DNA of 64,000 nucleotides from assembly GCA_051004675.1 (NCBI GenBank), contig JBPCKC010000107.1, forward strand, positions 1-64,000. The letters are read 5' to 3'. This document shows, one piece after another, positions 24,625-33,517 of the stretch. The DNA comes from JBDTSW01 sp051004675. GTDB lineage: Bacteria > Actinomycetota > Thermoleophilia > Solirubrobacterales > 70-9. Position numbers and translations under genes: made by a program. Within the stretch, counting starts at the first letter, position 1. Every line of letters starts with the position of its first letter. The notes beneath the pieces were generated by a model. It made no database searches. It worked only from the letters and a program-made list of their open reading frames with translations, and was not told the DNA's origin.

Positions 24625-25851
24625 TTACGCGCGTTTTCCCGGGGGCGCGCTGGGGTGGCCTTGGGTGATTTCGATTCCCGGCGAGGAGTTCGAGTCATGG
24701 TCCGGCCGGTTTCTGCTCAGCTCAGCCTCCAGGTAGGCGTCGAGCCTGACTCGCGCCTCGTCCCGGCTACCGGGGAACAGGTGCCCGTAGGTGTCGAATG
24801 TCTCAGTGATCGCAGCGTGGCCCATGAACTCCTGCACCGCCTTGGGGTTCTCGCCCGCCGCGATCAGTAGCGAGGCGTAGGTGTGCCGGGCGGGGTGGAG
24901 CGTAATTCGCTTGAGTCCGGCCGCCCTCCAGGCTCGGTCGGCCCGGCCCATCAGCGTCGTTGGGACGAACGGGGCCGAGCCTGTCCGCCCGAATGCAAGG
25001 TCATTCCCCCGGCGGCCAGACCTCAGCAGATGCTGGTCGATGTGGTCGCGAAGCACCGCCAAGAGCGGGACGGTGCGAACGCTTGTAGCCGACTTTGGCT
25101 CGATCTCCCCGGCCTCCTGGTCCCACGACCGCTCGATGTGGATCACGCTCGCTCCGAGGTCGATCGACCCCGCCCGGAGCGCCTGTAGTTCCCCCCGGCG
25201 CAAGCCGCCATAGAACGCCGTGGCCCAGGTCGCCCGCTCGGTTGCCGGCAGTGTGCCGAGAAGGGCCCGCGCTTCGGCGAGCGTCGCGATCTGAACCCTG
25301 GCCTTCCGCGAGCTGGGAAGGGCAAGGTTTGCCGTCGGGTTGATCGCGACCTGATCACGCTGCATCGCGCGCCGATAGATCGACCGGAGCGGATCAATCG
25401 CGTTGCGAACGGTGGACGGCTCCAACCCCGCGGCGAGCATCGCGTCGGCAAGGTCCTGCACGTCTCGCCGCCGTATGTCCCCGAGCCGGTATTCGCCCAG
25501 CGCCGGCAGGACGTAGCGGTCCAGCTTCATCCGATAGGTCCTGATCGTGCTCGGCTTAAAGGTTCGGCCCGAGCGGTCGCGAACGAGCCCGCTCTCCGCG
25601 CCCGTCAGCCATGCCATCGCCGCTGCTCGTAGCGTCGTCGGCTCGGGGGACCGCAGGGTCCCCTGCCGCAGGGCGACCACCGCATCAGATCTCCAGGCCT
25701 TGGCCTCTGCCCTGGAGTGGAATGTCTTGCGGATGCGCTTGCGGTCGCGATCGGACCAGAGGTGCGCCCGGTAGGCCGGGGTGCAGCCACAGCGCCCTCC
25801 CCCGCGCGCTCGACAGCCTTTCGAATGGCGGACTTCGATTCCCTCAGCCAT
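24625..25851 (-). CDS. int: Tyrosine recombinase integrase of the island
   Basis: A 408-aa site-specific recombinase. A Cys-containing N-terminal arm (residues 13-23) precedes a SAM-like core-binding domain (about 75-170) and the catalytic domain (185-365). The catalytic residues are visible: Arg in GGLRRGELQ (about 218), Lys in EPKSATSVRT (253), His-x-x-Arg in LHPARHTYAS (319-322), His in MGHAAITETF (345) and the nucleophile Tyr in FDTYGHLFPG (355). A Ser/Pro-rich tail follows. It should catalyse insertion and excision at the 23-bp tRNA-Glu site 6 kb to the left. It is probably co-transcribed with the excisionase upstream. Confidence 0.95.
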   Translation of the reverse strand: MAEGIEVRHSKGCRARGGGRCGCTPAYRAHLWSDRDRKRIRKTFHSRAEAKAWRSDAVVALRQGTLRSPEPTTLRAAAMAWLTGAESGLVRDRSGRTFKPSTIRTYRMKLDRYVLPALGEYRLGDIRRRDVQDLADAMLAAGLEPSTVRNAIDPLRSIYRRAMQRDQVAINPTANLALPSSRKARVQIATLAEARALLGTLPATERATWATAFYGGLRRGELQALRAGSIDLGASVIHIERSWDQEAGEIEPKSATSVRTVPLLAVLRDHIDQHLLRSGRRGNDLAFGRTGSAPFVPTTLMGRADRAWRAAGLKRITLHPARHTYASLLIAAGENPKAVQEFMGHAAITETFDTYGHLFPGSRDEARVRLDAYLEAELSRNRPDHDSNSSPGIEITQGHPSAPPGKRA

Positions 25852-25974
25852 GCCTACCTCCTAGGCTCCTCGCTGCGTCGGGACGAGTGTGACTTGGCCC
25901 GGCGCCGGGGGCCGGGTGTTCACGCACCGCGGCCCCATTTGATCGTTCGGGTCGATGCTACCGCCGGGATCGGA

Positions 25975-26211
25975 CTAGGAGGCATCCTCAAGCACCCGCT
26001 CAGCGTTTTCGTTCACCCACCGCTGAAGCTCCGCGACCGGGATCATCCGGACCCTGCCACAGCGCACAATCCGGAGGTGCGGCTGAACGTGTTCCTTAAG
26101 GGTGGTCAGGCCAATCCCGAGAGACTCGGCGGCCTCGCGCGGGGTCAGCGCGAGTCGTGGGACGGCGCGAGCCGGTCGGTCCAAGTGCTTCGGCGCCCGA
26201 TCCATGCCCAT
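25975..26211 (-). CDS. Excisionase-like helix-turn-helix protein
   Basis: A 78-aa protein with the MerR-like HTH of excisionases and HTH_17 family members: LTPREAAESLGIGLTTLKEH, then a basic wing region CGRVRMIPVAELQRWVNE. Such small proteins bind att arms and steer the integrase to excision. It lies 123 bp upstream of the integrase on the same strand and diverges from the next HTH gene, so it is the likely recombination directionality factor. The start at 26211 is preceded by a short leader; an internal GTG is possible. Confidence 0.78.
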   Translation of the reverse strand: MGMDRAPKHLDRPARAVPRLALTPREAAESLGIGLTTLKEHVQPHLRIVRCGRVRMIPVAELQRWVNENAERVLEDAS

Positions 26212-26473
26212 TGAGCCTTGATACAGGAGGCCATCCGTGGGCTGTCAAGGGGGCCGCCGCAATTTCTTGGCCGCGGAGGCGTCGACCGCCACGGGCATTC
26301 CCCAACAGGGTGCGGCGAGCCACGGCTCCGCGCCGCTCAGACCTCAGACGGTCGCCACAACCTCATCCGTAGAAACGATCAGGCCAGCTTCTTGCAGGGG
26401 CACGGCGCTATCACATTCCACCCGAAAAAGTCAACCTTGCGCAACCCGCCCGGCCACCCGCAGAGTGGTCGGG
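26212..26473. promoter_or_regulatory. Divergent promoter region between excisionase and recombinase operons
   Basis: 262 bp without a convincing gene, between divergent transcription units. It must hold promoters for both. No clear -35/-10 pair or operator could be picked out by eye. Confidence 0.4.
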
Positions 26474-26926
26474 ATGGCCGAGAAGTCCAAAACGGGTGCG
26501 ATCTGGATCGACGGGGTCCCAGTGGTCCCGACGATGCTCACGCTGAGGCCGTTCGAGGCCGGGTTCCTGCTCGAGACGACCGAGCGGAGCGTTAGGCAGC
26601 TCCTCAGGCAGGGCCGGATCGAGAACGCCTCGCGCGATGCTACGAAGCGGATCGCGGTCGAGGACGTCTGCACGCTCGTCGAGGAGCGGATCGAGGCCGG
26701 CCGGCTCACGCCGCTGGCGCGCTACGTCCTGCTCGAGGTGCTCACGGGCCGGTTGCGCGTGCATCGAAGTCAGATCGGTTCCGGGGCCCCGGCCTCCCTG
26801 GCCAGTCTCGCCCTGCCAGGCGCCCCTCTCCCCTCCCGCAGCGCCACCACCGACTCGTTGCATAGGAGCACGTCGATTCCAAGGTCGAGTCCAAGGCACA
26901 TCCCGAGAGCCGCTGATGCAACGTAG
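26474..26926 (+). CDS. Small HTH-like protein, first gene of recombinase operon
   Basis: 150 aa. Residues about 20-75 resemble an excisionase-type HTH (LRPFEAGFLLETTERSVRQL, then KRIAVEDVCTLVEERI). The last 45 residues are Ser/Pro/Arg-rich and look disordered. ATG at 26474 is preferred because the first residues MAEKSKTGAIW are hydrophilic and upstream sequence has no coding look. It overlaps the following large gene by 11 bp. DNA binding is inferred. Confidence 0.6.
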   Translation: MAEKSKTGAIWIDGVPVVPTMLTLRPFEAGFLLETTERSVRQLLRQGRIENASRDATKRIAVEDVCTLVEERIEAGRLTPLARYVLLEVLTGRLRVHRSQIGSGAPASLASLALPGAPLPSRSATTDSLHRSTSIPRSSPRHIPRAADAT

Positions 26927-29330
26927 TCGCGCCCACGAGCTTCCTGCAGGCCCTCCCCTCGCCCCCGAGACAGAAGACGCGGTCAGGGCAATACTTTCGC
27001 GCTGCCACGCTCACTCGAGGGCGAAGAACCCGTCCGGCACCAACCGGCTCAATCGGGTCCTGGCCCTCTGCGCCGAGATCGCCGCGCCCGACGCCGAGCC
27101 AGAGCTCGCCGCCCATTTCCGATCTCTCGCGGGCGTGAGCTGGCCGACGGCGTCCTGGGCACTCAAAGAGCGCGGCACGACGCAGCTTGAGGTCGTCGAA
27201 ACCTTCCGGCGGGCGGTAAGGCGACACGCCCGCCTCGCGACGCTCGACGACCACATACTCGAGCTCCTCCACCCGCGCCCGATCTGGCCCGTCGTCTCGT
27301 TTCTGCTCGAGATGGGCTCCGCCTCAGCGGGAGAAATCGCCGATCGAGCCCTCTGGGCCTACGCCGAGACCGACGTTTCCGCGAACCGGGTGAGGGGGCG
27401 CGGGCGCCCGGCGCAGAGCAGCATCGACAACATGGAGATGATCACGCTGCGCCTGTTCGACCGGATCATCGAGCTGCGAAAGGGCCGCCACCCGCACCCC
27501 GCCTTCGCCCTGTGGACCGAGCGCCCCACCCTGACCGCGCCCGAGATAGGGCGCTCGGGCTGGGAGTTTCTCGCCCCCGACCTGGCGGAGATCCGCCTCG
27601 CCAGAACCGGACTCGTGGAGGCGGTGCACCACGCACTCGGGGTGGGCCCGGACGCCGATCTCCTCGACGAAGTGAGACGGGCGAGCGTCACCCGGTTGGC
27701 ACGCGGCGGCCCGCTGTTTCGCACCCTCCGCGACCTCGTGGCCGCCGACCTCTTGGTATGCACCGGGTGCCGGCCGGAGGCCCTGGCGCAGCTGATGCGA
27801 AGCGACTTCGTCGCCGACCACGTCGGGGTCCCTCCGGACAACCGGGGCGGCTACGCGCTTCTCGTCCGACCCAGGAAGGGACTGCCACATGACGAGATTC
27901 GGATCAAAGTGTTGTCCAACGGGCTCGGCCGTGAAGTCGAGGCCTATCGGACTTTGATGGAACGGGCGACGCCGGCGCTCCACCGCTGGCGGCGAAACGG
28001 CGAGGGCCGCACGCGCTACGAACGCGCGCCCGATGACTTTCCGCTGCTGGTCAGCGACCGGGTCAACTTCAGGCCCTTCGGCCAACACGGGCTGCGGCGA
28101 CTGCTCTCGGGCGTGAAGCCGGATGTCCACGGCAGGCATTGCGAGCCGCTCATCCGCCGCGAACGGGGAGTGAACCCCGAGCTGAGCGAGGAGCAGCGCC
28201 GCTGCATCGGACATCGGCCGACGGAGTGGCGACACGCCAGTTTTCAGCTTGGCTCGCGGGCCGGGCGGATGTGGAGCTCGGAGCACCCCTCAGATGGCGC
28301 CGACCCCCTGCTCGAGCCCCAGGTCTACGGGCATGCCCTCCTCGACCACGGCGAGGCCAAGGATCCCCTCAAGGCCGTCTACGGCGATCACAACCTCAGT
28401 GCTCACTTCGAGTTGATCGCCGGCAGGGCGACGGAGGGAATTTGGCGCCTCATATCCACCGACGATGGCCTCAGAGATCGGCCGAACCTCGCCCTCTGCC
28501 GCGAGCTCGCCGTCGGATACCGAGCACTCGCCGGACACATCGAGCACCTGCGTCGCGTGGCGTCCGAGCGCTACGCGGATCCGGGCTTGAAACCGCCTCC
28601 GAAAATCCTCCGGCCGGAGCTACCCACGCGGGCCAGCCAGAACGAGAAGCTCGATCGCCTGCTGGCGAGCACCGATCGTCTTCTTGAGGGCCAGGACGTC
28701 GCGTTCGCCCTGCATGCGGAGCTTCGCGCACACCTGACCGGATTGCTCCAGCTCCATGACGAGCTGGCGCGCGCCGCCGAGAAGCGCGAGGAGATCGTCG
28801 TGGAGGTCTCATCGCTGCTTTACGACGAGACCCGCTGGGAGCGGATTCCCGACGAAGAACCCCCCGGAGCGGACGTGGTCACCGAGGATCTCCGCAGCCT
28901 GCTTGAGGGTCGCCCGGCGGGCTCGGGCGAGCGCGAGCCGCCGGGCGCGGTCAGGGGCTGGTTGCTTCCCAGTGAGCTTCCCGAGATCGTCGACGTGAAT
29001 CGAAGCACCGCGTACCGCTGGACGGTCGGGAAGAACCTGCCCCGCGATCCCGAACGGCGTCCTTGGGAGCCGGACGCGATCCCGATCGACCGCTCGCTGG
29101 GGCCTCGCTTCGCCCGGATCTTGGTCGACGCCGTCAAGCCGACGTTCTGGCCGACCCCGGCATCGCGCGGCCGACTCGCGCAGGCGCTCTCCGAGTGGCC
29201 ACAGATCGAGGGCTGGGTCAAGGCAGGCAAGCCGACCTGGCGGTGCAAGGCCCCCCTCACGCTCCCTCAGCCGTTCGCGAAGCGCCTCGAGTCGGGGGCG
29301 CGCCCCACGGGATCAGCCGATGCGCGCTAG
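26916..29330 (+). CDS. Large divergent tyrosine-recombinase-like protein
   Basis: A 804-aa soluble protein. The middle region has signs of a tyrosine-recombinase catalytic fold: Arg in VCTGCRPEALAQLMRSDF near 286, Lys-containing RPRKGLPHDEI near 320, and HRPTEWRHASFQL near 433-445 resembling the H-x-L-R-H motif. A Tyr/His-rich segment follows (VYGDHNLSAHF). After a coiled region comes an HTH-like ELPEIVDVNRSTAYRWTVG. The long N-terminal part (1-250) is helical with no known match. It overlaps the previous gene by 11 bp and the next by 11 bp. Multi-recombinase elements carry such large subunits. This assignment is inference from motifs only. Confidence 0.55.
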   Translation: MQRSRAHELPAGPPLAPETEDAVRAILSRCHAHSRAKNPSGTNRLNRVLALCAEIAAPDAEPELAAHFRSLAGVSWPTASWALKERGTTQLEVVETFRRAVRRHARLATLDDHILELLHPRPIWPVVSFLLEMGSASAGEIADRALWAYAETDVSANRVRGRGRPAQSSIDNMEMITLRLFDRIIELRKGRHPHPAFALWTERPTLTAPEIGRSGWEFLAPDLAEIRLARTGLVEAVHHALGVGPDADLLDEVRRASVTRLARGGPLFRTLRDLVAADLLVCTGCRPEALAQLMRSDFVADHVGVPPDNRGGYALLVRPRKGLPHDEIRIKVLSNGLGREVEAYRTLMERATPALHRWRRNGEGRTRYERAPDDFPLLVSDRVNFRPFGQHGLRRLLSGVKPDVHGRHCEPLIRRERGVNPELSEEQRRCIGHRPTEWRHASFQLGSRAGRMWSSEHPSDGADPLLEPQVYGHALLDHGEAKDPLKAVYGDHNLSAHFELIAGRATEGIWRLISTDDGLRDRPNLALCRELAVGYRALAGHIEHLRRVASERYADPGLKPPPKILRPELPTRASQNEKLDRLLASTDRLLEGQDVAFALHAELRAHLTGLLQLHDELARAAEKREEIVVEVSSLLYDETRWERIPDEEPPGADVVTEDLRSLLEGRPAGSGEREPPGAVRGWLLPSELPEIVDVNRSTAYRWTVGKNLPRDPERRPWEPDAIPIDRSLGPRFARILVDAVKPTFWPTPASRGRLAQALSEWPQIEGWVKAGKPTWRCKAPLTLPQPFAKRLESGARPTGSADAR

Positions 29331-29859
29331 AGGTCGACGCGACCGTCCCGCCTCGCCGACGTTCCGCGCGGTGATCAAGCGCGGTCGAATCACCCTGGCT
29401 GCGTTCGGCCACGATCTGCTTCCCGCACGCGAGACGCGGGCGCTCCTCACTCGCTCCCTGCGAGCGATCTGCCTCGTCGAACTCTCGCTCGATAGAGGTG
29501 CGGAGGGCATGGAGCTAGTGGTCGCGCCGCTAGCCGAGTTGCCGCAAGACGACGAGAAAACCCTGGTGGCGTGGGCGGCGATCACGGGCTTTCGCCGGGT
29601 CTGGTTGCCGCGACGCATGATCGAGCTCGATGAGCCTACGGCGACGGCAACAGCGACCGTCAAGTGCCCGACCTGCGGACTGCGCTGGCGCGAGGAGGGT
29701 CCTGACTTCTGGGCGGAGGTCCGAAGGCAGGCGGAGTTCCCGGGCCGCTGCCCGGTCTGCGGCGGCACGCTTCGGCAGTGGAGAGTCAGCGGGGGGCACA
29801 TCGCTCCGCCGAACGGCTCGCTTTGGCTCGACGCTGATTCGGGGTCCGATGGCTCCTGA
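29320..29859 (+). CDS. Zinc-ribbon protein
   Basis: 179 aa. The C-terminal half has two pairs of cysteines, CPTCGLRW near residue 115 and CPVCGGTLR near 147, spaced as in zinc ribbons. The N-terminal half is helical/basic. Overlaps of 11 bp on both sides show tight coupling in the recombinase operon. Nucleic-acid or protein binding is likely; the family is not identified. Confidence 0.6.
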   Translation: MRARGRRDRPASPTFRAVIKRGRITLAAFGHDLLPARETRALLTRSLRAICLVELSLDRGAEGMELVVAPLAELPQDDEKTLVAWAAITGFRRVWLPRRMIELDEPTATATATVKCPTCGLRWREEGPDFWAEVRRQAEFPGRCPVCGGTLRQWRVSGGHIAPPNGSLWLDADSGSDGS

Positions 29860-30151
29860 GCGAATCCTCGCCGCCCGATGCCGCTGCGGTGCCTCGGTTC
29901 TGTTCTCGGCTCGGCCGCGAACCACGCTGCCGCCCGTGCTTCAGTGTCCTCCCTGCGCGCGCCGGGACGCCGACGTCACCGCCCTGTCCGGGGCACTGGA
30001 GAGTGAACTGCTGGTCCAACGCGCAGAAAGCCTTCGGCCGGCGACGGACCACGCGGCCCACCCGGACCTCGATCGGCTCGTGCGCGACCTGCGAAAGCTC
30101 TCCGAGGGCCTCCGGCGACGGCGTCAGCTCCACCCGAATTCGTCCGACTGA
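29849..30151 (+). CDS. Small cysteine-rich protein
   Basis: 100 aa. The N-terminal part has paired cysteines (ARCRCGASV, LQCPPCARRD) that could form a zinc ribbon. The C-terminal half is a charged helix (LDRLVRDLRKLSEGLRRRR). It overlaps the previous gene by 11 bp. No family is recognised; it could be a partner of the upstream zinc-ribbon protein. Confidence 0.55.
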   Translation: MAPERILAARCRCGASVLFSARPRTTLPPVLQCPPCARRDADVTALSGALESELLVQRAESLRPATDHAAHPDLDRLVRDLRKLSEGLRRRRQLHPNSSD

Positions 30152-30197
30152 GGCTGTACACAAGACGGTTCGCAGCAATCAGTACTTGGAGAGAGAA

Positions 30198-31367
30198 ATG
30201 ACGCCCACCTTGATCATCCTGCTCGTCCTGGCGCTCATCGCGGTGGCCTGGCTCCTGACGCGCGTTCGCCTGCTCAACGCACAGCGCGACGAGGCGCGCG
30301 AAGAGGCCGCCACCGCCGTGACTGAGCACGCCGCCGCGACGGCCCGCCTCGAGGAAACTCAGGCCCAGCGCGACCAGCTCCTACGGGAGCGCGACGGGCA
30401 GGACGAGGCCCAGGGCGAGCTCGCGGGCGAGCTTACGAAGCTGACCCAGAACGTCGGTGAGATGCGGACAACACTCGACGGCGCGAAGACCAAGGCGACC
30501 GAGGCCGCCGAGGGAATGACCAGACTCGATGGCCATCTGACCGGGTTTACGAAGCGCCTCGCGAATCCCCAGAGCCGCGGTGCCTTCGGCGAGGAGGCGC
30601 TACGCAACCAGCTCGAAGTACTTGGATTCGCGGAGGGCCGGGACTACCGCCGCCAGGTCCGGGAGTCGAGAACCGGCCGGCGCATCGACTACACCGTGGA
30701 GCTGCGCGGAGTCACGATCGGCCTCGACGCCAAGTTCGCGCTCGATCCCGACCTCGCCGAGCTCGCTCTCGCCCTCGAGGAGGGCGACCAGGAGCGCATC
30801 AGACCGTTCGCGCGGAAGCTCGTGGCTCGGGCCAAGGAGCTCAGCGCGAAGGTGTACTGGGCGCATCTCGATCGCAGTCCCAGCTTCGTGCTGATGTACG
30901 TGCCGCTCGAGGGCGCGCAGGAGGCCCTGTTCTCGCTCCCGGACTTCAGCTACGACAAGTTCGCCCTCCAGCATCGGGTGTATCTCGTCTCGCCGCTGCA
31001 GCTCGGTACCACGCTCGGCGTGATCGCCGACGTCGCGCATGCCGAGAAGCGAAGCGAGGAGATCGAGGAGGTACACAGGGAGCTGGTCTCCCTCGACCAG
31101 GAGTTGGGCAAGTTCTGCGACCTCCATCACAAGCACGGGCGGCAGATCTCTGCAGTAGTCACCTCGTACGACGCCACCGCTGCGATGCTGAGCACGCGTG
31201 GAGGGCTCGGCCGCATGGCCAGCCGGCTCCGCGCCTATACGCGACGGGCCTTCAGCCGACCCGAGGATCTCCACCTGCACGCCGCCCGTGACGACGTGGT
31301 CGACATCGGTGAGGCGTACCGCAAGGCCGATGCCGAGACGAGCGCCGAGCTTCGCCGGTCGGCCTAG
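30198..31367 (+). CDS. rmuC: RmuC-family DNA recombination protein
   Basis: 389 aa. Membrane anchor (TLIILLVLALIAVAWLL), a long coiled coil (residues 30-115), and the RmuC core starting with NPQSRGAFGEEALRNQLEVL and including FVLMYVPLEGAQEALF and YLVSPLQLGTTLGVIADV. RmuC proteins limit inversions and are predicted nucleases with a restriction-endonuclease-like fold. Here the copy sits in a mobile element beside recombinase-like genes and is somewhat shorter than typical (about 400-500 aa). Start ATG 30198 follows GGAGAGAG. Confidence 0.9.
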   Translation: MTPTLIILLVLALIAVAWLLTRVRLLNAQRDEAREEAATAVTEHAAATARLEETQAQRDQLLRERDGQDEAQGELAGELTKLTQNVGEMRTTLDGAKTKATEAAEGMTRLDGHLTGFTKRLANPQSRGAFGEEALRNQLEVLGFAEGRDYRRQVRESRTGRRIDYTVELRGVTIGLDAKFALDPDLAELALALEEGDQERIRPFARKLVARAKELSAKVYWAHLDRSPSFVLMYVPLEGAQEALFSLPDFSYDKFALQHRVYLVSPLQLGTTLGVIADVAHAEKRSEEIEEVHRELVSLDQELGKFCDLHHKHGRQISAVVTSYDATAAMLSTRGGLGRMASRLRAYTRRAFSRPEDLHLHAARDDVVDIGEAYRKADAETSAELRRSA

Positions 31368-31377
31368 GATCAAGGCG

Positions 31378-31830
31378 GTGAAGCACCAGAGCGACTCCGG
31401 GGTTCAGCAGGAAGCCGAAGCCGGCATCCTCGCGAGTGTCGCGGCCGAGGTCGGAGTCGAGCTCAAACAGAACGTCCGGCTCGACCTCGGGGATGCGTAC
31501 GTGCAGGTGGACGGGGCGAGTCCCGACGAATCACTCATCGTCGAGGTCTTCGCGCGGGTGGGAAGGCTCGCAGGCGGCCAGCTCCACAAGGTCTCGACAG
31601 ACAGCCTGAAGCTGATCGCGCTCAGACAGAGTCGTCCAGATGCCCGGATGCTTCTCGCCTTCGCGAGCGAGGAGGCCGCCAGCTCGGTCGTGGGCTGGCG
31701 TCGCCAGGCGATTCAGATGTGGGGCATCGAGATCGTGACGGTGCAGCCTGACGAGCGCACCCGGCAGGCGATACTCGACGCGCAAGAGCAACAGAAGATG
31801 GTCAACCCGCCACTCGGCGAGAGCGACTAG
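31378..31830 (+). CDS. Hypothetical protein, possible nuclease-like fold
   Basis: 150 aa, not assigned to a family. The order of an early Glu, a DESLIVEVFARVGRLAGGQL strand-helix and KLIALRQSRPDARMLLAF is reminiscent of a minimal PD-(D/E)XK-type core, but the catalytic Lys is not clear. GTG at 31378 starts 10 bp after rmuC. The end overlaps the stop region of the XRE regulator on the other strand by four bases. Confidence 0.5.
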   Translation: MKHQSDSGVQQEAEAGILASVAAEVGVELKQNVRLDLGDAYVQVDGASPDESLIVEVFARVGRLAGGQLHKVSTDSLKLIALRQSRPDARMLLAFASEEAASSVVGWRRQAIQMWGIEIVTVQPDERTRQAILDAQEQQKMVNPPLGESD

Positions 31831-32039
31831 GAGATCTTGTCGAGCAGCTGGGCCGGGCGCACTCCGAGCGCGTGAGCCACTCGCACGATTGTCCCCAACC
31901 GCGGTTCCCGCACGCCCCGCTCGAGCCGACTGACCTCGGTGGGGTGCAACTCCGAGGCATGCGCGAGCGCCTCCTGCGTCAGGCCTTGGTCTCGTCGCAG
32001 GCGCCGTACGTTCGTGCCGAACCGTTCCTGAGGGCTCAC
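31827..32039 (-). CDS. XRE-family helix-turn-helix regulator
   Basis: A 70-aa single-domain Cro/C1-type HTH: FGTNVRRLRRDQGLTQEALA, then LHPTEVSRLERGVREPRLG and a C-terminal ALGVRPAQLLDK helix. GTG start at 32039. It diverges from the caspase-like operon at 32232 across a 190-bp gap, and it is convergent with the gene at 31378. It is the likely regulator of the caspase-like operon. Confidence 0.88.
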   Translation of the reverse strand: MSPQERFGTNVRRLRRDQGLTQEALAHASELHPTEVSRLERGVREPRLGTIVRVAHALGVRPAQLLDKIS

Positions 32040-32231
32040 CGGGCGGATGCTCCGCGCAGTGGGCCAAAAGGTCTAGAGCCAATAACTCATATTTGGGCTA
32101 GGCTCGCACTAGTCATGTCAGGTCGCGTGACCATCTCCGACTCCTCGTCTATGCCTCACGGCCGAGAGCTCTCATTCGCGCTGCGCCCCCGAAGGCGCCA
32201 GCAGCGGTATCTACCCCCCGCCTGAACGAGG

Positions 32232-32603
32232 ATGCACGTCCCGACCCTCGTGATCACGCCGGGCTCGCGCGCTCGCTCCTACCAGCGCGCCTCGCGGCTC
32301 GTGGAACGTGCGGCGAGCCAGGGCTTTGACTACTGGCGGATCGGGGGATTGTTCGACGGGGAGCTAGACGAGCTAGCGCTCGTCGCAGCGGACGACCGGT
32401 GGCCTCATGCAGTGCCGGCCAGCCGCCTGCCCTCACCATTGCCCGCCCGTCTGATTCCCGTCGCGCTGGTTACGCCAAAGGGCGCATTCCTCTGGAAGCC
32501 GCTCGACGAGGCAAAGGCCGAAGCCTGGCGGACTCGTGTGAACCGACTCGTCGACCAATACCGCGGCGGACACACCGTGGTACTCATGGACGGCCACTGC
32601 TGA
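32232..32603 (+). CDS. Hypothetical protein upstream of caspase-like gene
   Basis: 123 aa. An alpha/beta pattern (PTLVITPGSRARSYQRASRL, LPARLIPVALVTPKGAFLWK, HTVVLMDGHC) without a family I recognise. The TGA stop overlaps the ATG of the caspase-like gene (TGATG), so the two are coupled. Being small and tightly linked to a protease, it could be a sensor, inhibitor or substrate; this is inference. A 190-bp divergent region with the XRE gene lies upstream. Confidence 0.62.
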   Translation: MHVPTLVITPGSRARSYQRASRLVERAASQGFDYWRIGGLFDGELDELALVAADDRWPHAVPASRLPSPLPARLIPVALVTPKGAFLWKPLDEAKAEAWRTRVNRLVDQYRGGHTVVLMDGHC

Positions 32604-33517
32604 TGGCGCTGGGCATTCTGTGCCTGGAGACCTACTGGGACCACGAGATCACCGACAGGCGCACCGTCCACGGGCTGTTGCAGCTGCTGGAAGACAACGA
32701 GCCCGCGGTGGCCGCCGACCACGCCCACGTAGCCACCAAGGAGGACATCCGCGCATACCTACAAGGAGCGTGGCCCGTCGATAGCTACGACGTCCTCTAT
32801 GTGGCCACCCACGGGAACACCGGAGGGATCGTCGACGAGGACGAGTTCGAGATCAGCCTTGGCAGACTGGCGGGGATGCTCGAGGGCCGGTGCGCCGGGC
32901 GCGTCGTCTTCCTTGCAGGCTGCAGCACACTCGACGTTCCGGAGCGCCGGGTGAAGGCGTTTCTCGAGCGGACGAAGGCTGCGGCGTTGGTTGGCTACAC
33001 GAAAGATGTCGACTGGCTGGAAGGCGCGCAGATGGACCTGATCGTGCTTGGCGCGCTGTCACGGGGTGGGCCCGACGCGATGGGCGCGTGGCAGGAGGAG
33101 CCGAAGCAGATCCTCGAAACGGTACGCGAGCGCCACGAGGTGTTTGCAGATCACATCGGATGGGACTACTGGCCGAGCAACCGGGCACTTCCCGCGCGCC
33201 GGCGGAAGGTGCCGGACGGGGCCCGCGAGACCGCCGAGCAGCTGATCGAAATCGCACACGACGAGCGCCTCGAACCAGGGATGCGCGTAGACGCAGTCAG
33301 AACGGCCGCGCGCCTCGGCGCAAGCCCCGGGGAGGTTGCCTCGGTCGCCAAGGACCGTGCTGCCCCGATCAAGGTCCGAAGCGCCGCGATCACCGCCCTG
33401 AGAGGCATCTCAGGGGCCCCTGCCAAGTCGGTGCTGGTGAATCTCAGGAAGCGTGTCGCGGCCGACGAGCGCGATCCGGGCCGGGTTCGCTTGCGCCGTG
33501 CTTTGGGCCAGCGATGA
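32603..33517 (+). CDS. Caspase/CHAT-like cysteine protease domain with HEAT-like C-terminus
   Basis: 304 aa. Residues 1-200 fit a caspase/CHAT-type fold: VLYVATHGNTGGIV gives a catalytic His at about 70 preceded by a strand, and VVFLAGCSTLDVPE gives Cys at about 107 in the usual GC motif. The spacing suits the His-Cys dyad. Residues about 205-304 form short helical repeats (RVDAVRTAARLG, KVRSAAITALRGI) that look HEAT-like and may bind a partner. ATG at 32603 overlaps the upstream stop; the stop overlaps the next ATG (ATGA). CHAT and caspase-like proteases are known effectors in several bacterial defence systems. Confidence 0.72.
   Translation: MALGILCLETYWDHEITDRRTVHGLLQLLEDNEPAVAADHAHVATKEDIRAYLQGAWPVDSYDVLYVATHGNTGGIVDEDEFEISLGRLAGMLEGRCAGRVVFLAGCSTLDVPERRVKAFLERTKAAALVGYTKDVDWLEGAQMDLIVLGALSRGGPDAMGAWQEEPKQILETVRERHEVFADHIGWDYWPSNRALPARRRKVPDGARETAEQLIEIAHDERLEPGMRVDAVRTAARLGASPGEVASVAKDRAAPIKVRSAAITALRGISGAPAKSVLVNLRKRVAADERDPGRVRLRRALGQR

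Noticed and set aside
26237..26473. Longer N-terminus for the HTH gene at 26474
   Set aside because: The upstream part of the frame has no recognisable domain and a Ser/Thr-rich composition typical of non-coding GC-rich DNA.
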